From the NCBI RefSeq assembly GCF_004000845.1, contig NZ_BIMA01000003.1, positions 62,001 through 126,000 of the forward strand: a stretch of DNA of 64,000 nt. The letters are read 5' to 3'. Origin of the DNA: Paenibacillus koleovorans NBRC 103111. Lineage in GTDB: Bacteria > Bacillota > Bacilli > Paenibacillales > NBRC-103111. Positions 60,102 to 64,000 of the stretch are shown one piece after another. The position numbers and the translations under genes were made by a program. The notes beneath the pieces are model-generated. The model did not search any database. It had not been told where the DNA came from and worked only from the letters and a program-made list of their open reading frames with translations. Position 1 is the first letter of the stretch. The number at the start of each line of letters is the position of its first letter.

Positions 60102-60701
60102 TCACTTAAACCAACCCTTCTCCTTAAACCGAGTAATCGCCTCCACCCGATTGCTGACGCCGAGCTTATCCAGGATCACCGAAACGTAATTGCGGACCGT
60201 CCCGTTCGTGAGATACAGCTCGCTGGCGATGTCCTTCGTGTTCTTCCCGTCGGCGATCAGCGTCAACACTTCCTTCTCCCGCTCCGTCAAAGGGTTCTCC
60301 ATCCCGTACGCGTCATCCACCAGCTCGGTAGCGTAGATACGGCGGCCTGCCATAATGCTGCGAATCGAACCGGCCAGCTCCTCGCTCGGACTGTCCTTGA
60401 GCAAGTACCCGCTGGCGCCTGACTTGATCGCCCGCTCGAAATACCCGGACCGCGCAAACGTAGTCAGAATCACAACCTTGCAGCCCGAGCGCCGCAGCTC
60501 CTCCGCTGCTTCCAGCCCGTTCTTGCCCGGCATCTCGATGTCCATGATACAAATATCCGGCTTGTGCAGGTGAACGAGTCGAACCGCTTCTTCGCCATTG
60601 CTCGCCTTGCCTACCACCGTCATATCTTCCTCCAGATCGAGCAGCGAAGCCAGGGCCCCCAGCAGCATACGCTGGTCCTCGGCAATTACAATTCGAATCA
60701 C
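60102..60701 (-). CDS. desR: DesR-like response regulator
   Basis: The 199-aa protein has a receiver domain (IRIVIAEDQRMLLGALASLL; D in KPDICIMDIEMPGKNG; K in GYLLKDSP) and a GerE HTH (LTEREKEVLTLIADGKNTKD; ELYLTNGTVRNYVSVILDKL). Length and sequence fit DesR, which activates the desaturase gene at low temperature. Its ATG overlaps the desK stop (ATGA). The candidate binding site is the ATGACA-TT-TGTCAT dyad upstream of des. Confidence 0.9.
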   Translation of the reverse strand: MIRIVIAEDQRMLLGALASLLDLEEDMTVVGKASNGEEAVRLVHLHKPDICIMDIEMPGKNGLEAAEELRRSGCKVVILTTFARSGYFERAIKSGASGYLLKDSPSEELAGSIRSIMAGRRIYATELVDDAYGMENPLTEREKEVLTLIADGKNTKDIASELYLTNGTVRNYVSVILDKLGVSNRVEAITRFKEKGWFK

Positions 60702-61837
60702 TTCGACGCCTCCTTTCCCGGTTGCTGGACTACGGCAGGAACCCTGAATACGATCATCGTCCCCACTCTCGACACGATCTCCATCGAACCGTTCACGAAT
60801 TCCAGCCGTTCCTTCATCCCTTGCAGCCCGTGTCCTTTGGCGCCTAGCGACGGATGGGACATCCCGACCCCATTATCCCTCACCCTCAGCACAAATTCGG
60901 TGGGCGTTGGCTCCATCGATACCGTACACTCCGTTGCGCTGCTGTGTTTGACAAGGTTGGTCACCGCTTCCTTCAAGCACATGCACAGCACATTTTCCCC
61001 CATCAAGGTCGTGTTGACCGGGGGGAGGGGATCGCTTTCCAAGACGAACTCAATCTGAGCCGCCTTCAGGATTTGCTTGACCCGAAACATCTCATCCACC
61101 AGCCGGGTTCCGCGCATCTGCGTGACCAGCTCCCGGACCTCATTCAGAGCTGTTCTGGCCGTTTGCCGAATATCTTGAAGCTCCTCATGAGCCTTTGCCG
61201 GATTTTTACTGATTAGTTTGCCCGCCAGGTCGCTTTTCAATCCAATTAGGGATAGCTTCTGCCCCAAAGTATCATGGAGATCGCGCGCAATCCGCTGCCG
61301 CTCCTCCAGCTTGACCAGCTCGGAGATTCGTTTGTTCGCATCCTCCAGCTGTCCTTGCAGCGCCTCTCGTTTGTTCCGATTGTAAGTCGTGACCGGCAGC
61401 AGCACAACCCCGATCATACTGACGATGATGAAGGGTAGCTGAGCGACAATGATCTCTCTCTGCGTCACGAACCCGAAGTTCACCGCCGCAATCGCCGTGA
61501 TCAGATGGATGTTGTAGAGTGTCCAGAACCCGACCAAATTCCGTATATTCCCGATAAAAAAAGCGATGAACAATGCGAAGTACACATACCCCATGAACAG
61601 CGTCATCGCGATAGAAATAAGAATCTGCACGCTCGTCCAGAAGTACACCATCCGGCCCTTGGAGATGAAGGCCAAGACATGGCAGGCGAAGAACACCAGA
61701 ATCATCATCAAACCTATAACCACTTCGTTCGTGGAAGAGGTTTTTACGATGAAATAGAACGGAAGAATGTACAGAACGACCCAGACGTAAGGGCTCAGCC
61801 CCGTATTTCGGTGAAAAATGTGAAACCACTTCTTCAT
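60698..61837 (-). CDS. desK: DesK-like membrane-thickness sensor kinase
   Basis: The 379-aa kinase has four or five N-terminal helices (PYVWVVLYILPFYFIV onward), a coiled-coil linker, a HisKA_3 box (ERQRIARDLHDTLGQKLSLI) and an HATPase domain (CLKEAVTNLVKHSS; VRDNGVGMSHPSLGAKGHGL). In Bacillus DesK senses membrane order on cooling and phosphorylates DesR. It lies between des and desR with 58 bp before it. Start ATG 61837; the first residues KKWFHIFHRNTGLSPYVW match the usual DesK opening. Confidence 0.9.
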   Translation of the reverse strand: MKKWFHIFHRNTGLSPYVWVVLYILPFYFIVKTSSTNEVVIGLMMILVFFACHVLAFISKGRMVYFWTSVQILISIAMTLFMGYVYFALFIAFFIGNIRNLVGFWTLYNIHLITAIAAVNFGFVTQREIIVAQLPFIIVSMIGVVLLPVTTYNRNKREALQGQLEDANKRISELVKLEERQRIARDLHDTLGQKLSLIGLKSDLAGKLISKNPAKAHEELQDIRQTARTALNEVRELVTQMRGTRLVDEMFRVKQILKAAQIEFVLESDPLPPVNTTLMGENVLCMCLKEAVTNLVKHSSATECTVSMEPTPTEFVLRVRDNGVGMSHPSLGAKGHGLQGMKERLEFVNGSMEIVSRVGTMIVFRVPAVVQQPGKEASK

Positions 61838-61895
61838 GGCCGCTCTCCCCCATCGTACTACATGGAGTTCATTATAGCAGATTCAGGCGTATTGC

Positions 61896-62966
61896 CTAAT
61901 TGGCCGGGATCGGTTTCTCCAGTGGACTTGTCGTTGGGCTAGGCTGGTGCTGCTGCTGCGGGTTCTGTTTCTTCACACGCCTGAGCTGCTTGAACCCGAT
62001 GAATTGCTTTCGCTCCTCGTCCCACAGCCGGAACCGGAGCGCCGTCAAACTTTCACGAATCGTAATCGTCGTCGCCTGCTGGAGCGGAACCGAAGCGTTG
62101 TGCGCCTTTTCCAAGTTATAATTCGGTACCTTCGGGCTCAAGTGATGCACATGGTGGAACCCGATATTGCCCGTGATCCATTGCAGCAGCTTGGGTAGCT
62201 TGTAATAGGAGCTGCCTTCTACGGCTGCTTTCACGTAGCTCCACTCTTCCTCGTGCTCGAAATAAGTCTCTTCGAACTGGTGCTGCACGTAGAACAGCCA
62301 GATGCCCAAGCTTCCGGAGAGGAGGAAAATCGGGCCTTGAATCAGCAGCAGCGTCTGCCAGCCGACAACCCAACCTAGTGCAGCATACACAGCGACAATA
62401 AGAAAATTAGTCAAATAGTTGCCCAGACGTTCCTTGCGCTTCGCGCCTTTGCGATTGAAACGGTACTGGATGAGAAACACCGCGATCGGCCCCAGCACAA
62501 ACAACACAATGGGGTTCCGGTAGATTCTGTAGGCGATCCGGCGCCAGAGCGAAGCAGCAGCATACTCCTCAACGGTAAAAATCCAGATATCGCCGATCCC
62601 CCGTTTGTCGAGATTGCTGCTCGTGGAATGATGAATCGCATGCTCGTTCTTCCACTGCTGGTACGGAATGAGCGTCACGATGCCCAGGAAGGTGCCTACT
62701 ATATCATTGGCCTTGCGGCTCTTGAAGAACGTTTGGTGACAGCAGTCGTGGAAAATAATAAAATTCCGCACCACAAATCCGGCAGCCACGACCAAGATCG
62801 GCAGCGTGAGCCAATATGAGACGGACAAGCTCAGGTAGGCGGCATACCACAGGATGATTAGAGGGGGAAAAGTGTTCAGAAACTGGCGGATGCTGGCTCG
62901 CGTATCCGTCTGTTCGTAGGGCGCCATCTGTTTTTTCAGCTGCGCGATGTTGGGGGTCTGTTCCAT
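61896..62966 (-). CDS. des: Membrane fatty acid desaturase
   Basis: The 356-aa membrane protein has all three histidine boxes of acyl-lipid desaturases: HDCCHQ, HAIHHS and HHVHH (in IGFHHVHHLSPKVPNYNLEK), with hydrophobic pairs between them. It introduces a double bond into membrane phospholipid acyl chains, keeping the membrane fluid in the cold. ATG 62966 follows GGAGGA by 8 nt; the frame opens at 62993. The C-terminus is Gln/Pro-rich. With desK and desR it forms the cold-response feedback loop: kinase senses, regulator induces, desaturase restores fluidity. Confidence 0.92.
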   Translation of the reverse strand: MEQTPNIAQLKKQMAPYEQTDTRASIRQFLNTFPPLIILWYAAYLSLSVSYWLTLPILVVAAGFVVRNFIIFHDCCHQTFFKSRKANDIVGTFLGIVTLIPYQQWKNEHAIHHSTSSNLDKRGIGDIWIFTVEEYAAASLWRRIAYRIYRNPIVLFVLGPIAVFLIQYRFNRKGAKRKERLGNYLTNFLIVAVYAALGWVVGWQTLLLIQGPIFLLSGSLGIWLFYVQHQFEETYFEHEEEWSYVKAAVEGSSYYKLPKLLQWITGNIGFHHVHHLSPKVPNYNLEKAHNASVPLQQATTITIRESLTALRFRLWDEERKQFIGFKQLRRVKKQNPQQQHQPSPTTSPLEKPIPAN

Positions 62967-62979
62967 TATGCGGTTCCTC

Positions 62980-63012
62980 CTCGAGTATAACACGATCTAT
63001 CTCGAGTATAAC
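62980..63012. promoter_or_regulatory. Two CTCGAGTATAAC direct repeats, 21 bp apart, before des
   Basis: The 12-bp unit occurs at 62980-62991 and 63001-63012, two helical turns apart. On the minus strand each contains TATACT, a good -10 box, so one may be the promoter. The copy nearest the gene overlaps the ribosome binding site. Confidence 0.5.
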
Positions 63013-63056
63013 CCGCCGGGCAATTAGGACCTAGTTATAAACGTCAGTACGGGGAT

Positions 63057-63070
63057 ATGACATTTGTCAT
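63057..63070. promoter_or_regulatory. Dyad ATGACA-TT-TGTCAT, candidate DesR site
   Basis: Perfect 6-bp arms lie about 91 bp upstream of the des start, a position suiting an activator. DesR of Bacillus subtilis binds a dyad upstream of its des promoter; the match to that exact sequence is not checked. Confidence 0.55.
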
Positions 63071-63099
63071 GTGTGGGGGGGATCTGAGCGTAAAAATGA

Positions 63100-63137
63100 A
63101 ATAGCCTACTCAGCTTCATGTATACACGAGTAGGCCT
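63100..63137 (-). terminator. Hairpin after the 63181 gene
   Basis: GCCTACTC (63104-63111) pairs with GAGTAGGC (63128-63135). On the minus strand it is followed by TATTTCATTTTT. It lies about 45 bp past the stop of the upstream gene. Confidence 0.6.
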
Positions 63138-63180
63138 CACTGGTTCATATGTTCCATTGGACTGTCCTAAACGGGACCGC

Positions 63181-63858
63181 TTAAGCTCCTGTGTCCACCA
63201 GCAGCTCTTCAATCCGTTTCAATTTTTTGAACAGCATCGTTCTATCAATAGCGGTTCTATGTTTCGTCACGAGGGCCAGGAACCGTTCTATCTTCTCTTC
63301 ATTGAAGTTGAGCTCCAGCTCCATATAATCCCCTAGCTCTTCCAACGTTTCAATTTTTTGATAATGAAACTCCACTAAACTCATCACGGAAGAGTAGCAT
63401 CGGCGTGTTTGTTCCACGTTATTCAGACCCAAGTACTCGTCGCATTTCTCCCAAGAATCATAAAGTCGATCTACATAGTTATCGACGAGGATACGTTCGA
63501 CAGTCCGTTCAAACGCCTCATCGTCAGCATCTCTCAAATAAGACGAAATCCGGTAATGGCGTAAAGAAGAATGGATGGCCTTGATCAGCGGTTTGGTTAT
63601 CTCTTGCGGCACTTCAGCCTTCTGCATCGTCTGGTCAACGACCGGCATGGTCTTCTTCTTGAGCGCTTGCCGCACCTCATATTGAAGCTCAAAAAACAGC
63701 TTCTGGTCATCCGGGAACGCAGATCGCAGATTCATTATGATTTCTTTCCCGCCTGCTGCTGCAATCTCAAGAACTTGCGAGCAATGGATGGAGTCGAGCT
63801 GCGCGAACCACTGTCCGAATGTTTTGCTTACCTTGCTTAATGCCAATTTGGAGCTCAT
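63181..63858 (-). CDS. Unrecognised helical protein
   Basis: The 225-aa protein looks mostly alpha-helical and soluble, with no signal or membrane segment. Notable stretches are YRISSYLRDADDEAFERTVE and the charged C-terminus FLALVTKHRTAIDRTMLFKK. It has no Cys-His or nucleotide-binding motif. ATG 63858 overlaps the stop of the preceding partial gene as ATGA, so the two are coupled and probably work together. I cannot assign a family. Confidence 0.7.
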   Translation of the reverse strand: MSSKLALSKVSKTFGQWFAQLDSIHCSQVLEIAAAGGKEIIMNLRSAFPDDQKLFFELQYEVRQALKKKTMPVVDQTMQKAEVPQEITKPLIKAIHSSLRHYRISSYLRDADDEAFERTVERILVDNYVDRLYDSWEKCDEYLGLNNVEQTRRCYSSVMSLVEFHYQKIETLEELGDYMELELNFNEEKIERFLALVTKHRTAIDRTMLFKKLKRIEELLVDTGA

Positions 63859-63999
63859 GGAATCGCACCTTCCATATCTTCATCCGGTTCCAATTCCCTC
63901 TGCAAATGCGACCATCGATGCCTCGGCTTCGAGTCCGACATGCCCCAATCGAACTCGTCGTGCCACGACTCATCCGACTTCCCATAATGATGCTGCGGC
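63855..63999 (-). CDS. Partial gene, C-terminus only
   Basis: The frame entering from the window edge reads HHYGKSDESWHDEFDWGMSD, then SKPRHRWSHLQRELEPDEDM and ends GAIP. It has no start within the window and ends by ATGA overlap with the 63858 gene. The tail is acidic and Trp-rich, as in an unstructured end. Too little remains to name a product. Confidence 0.55.
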   Translation of the reverse strand, partial: PQHHYGKSDESWHDEFDWGMSDSKPRHRWSHLQRELEPDEDMEGAIP

Positions 64000-64000
64000 A

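Overview
This window looks like chromosome from a Paenibacillaceae member (Paenibacillus or a close relative such as Cohnella). The grounds are moderately high GC, strong AGGAGG-type ribosome binding sites with many GTG/TTG starts, two LplA/LplB/LplC-type sugar-uptake loci with no ATPase gene, a YesM/YesN-type two-component pair, a des-desK-desR locus, and very large secreted carbohydrate-active proteins. I saw no rRNA, tRNA, CRISPR array or prophage. The genus is inferred from family resemblance, not from a marker gene.

Layout. 1-2 kb: wreck of a SWIM zinc-finger protein and interspersed repeats. 2-13.3 kb (all minus): carbohydrate locus 1, with a lipobox-less solute-binding-like protein, a membrane-anchored AraC regulator, two permeases, a lipoprotein binding protein and a GH59 galactocerebrosidase-like enzyme carrying a Gly/Ala linker coded by tandem repeats. 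13.6-18 kb (minus): an NAD salvage operon (NrtR-like Nudix regulator, PnuC, NadR, ADP-ribosylglycohydrolase) followed by remnants of KptA and TatD genes. 18-24.3 kb: a GH42-like 1272-aa protein, a small LuxR HTH protein and a secreted dockerin protein. 24.5-27.8 kb (plus): a NarL-type two-component system and a Gfo/Idh/MocA oxidoreductase. 28-30.8 kb: repeats, a membrane protein and a divergent WYL regulator/GyrI-like pair. 30.9-36.6 kb: a 1912-aa secreted protein with two RCC1 blocks, a clan GH-A-like barrel and a C-terminal FIMAH-type domain.

37-47 kb: GNAT, a hairpin cluster, a decayed group II intron lying just past a terminator, a pectate lyase, a second ADP-ribosylglycohydrolase, a DNA alkylation repair protein, AraC, VOC and DUF1801 proteins, a decayed helicase, and a TumE-type toxin-antitoxin pair. 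47-57 kb (minus): carbohydrate locus 2 (YesM/YesN-like two-component system, binding protein, two permeases, GH42-like enzyme). 57.6-59.9 kb: an AT-rich island of toxin/immunity debris (DUF6973 domain plus lipoprotein; frameshifted GH-E nuclease plus ankyrin protein) abutting a serine-recombinase remnant. 60-63 kb: desR, desK, des. 63.2-64 kb: an unrecognised gene and a partial gene.

Two themes run across the window. One is sugar capture, where extracellular sensing, uptake and intracellular hydrolysis are coded together, with extra secreted enzymes nearby. The other is gene decay: at least eight broken genes, several with internal deletions, set among several families of interspersed palindromic repeats.
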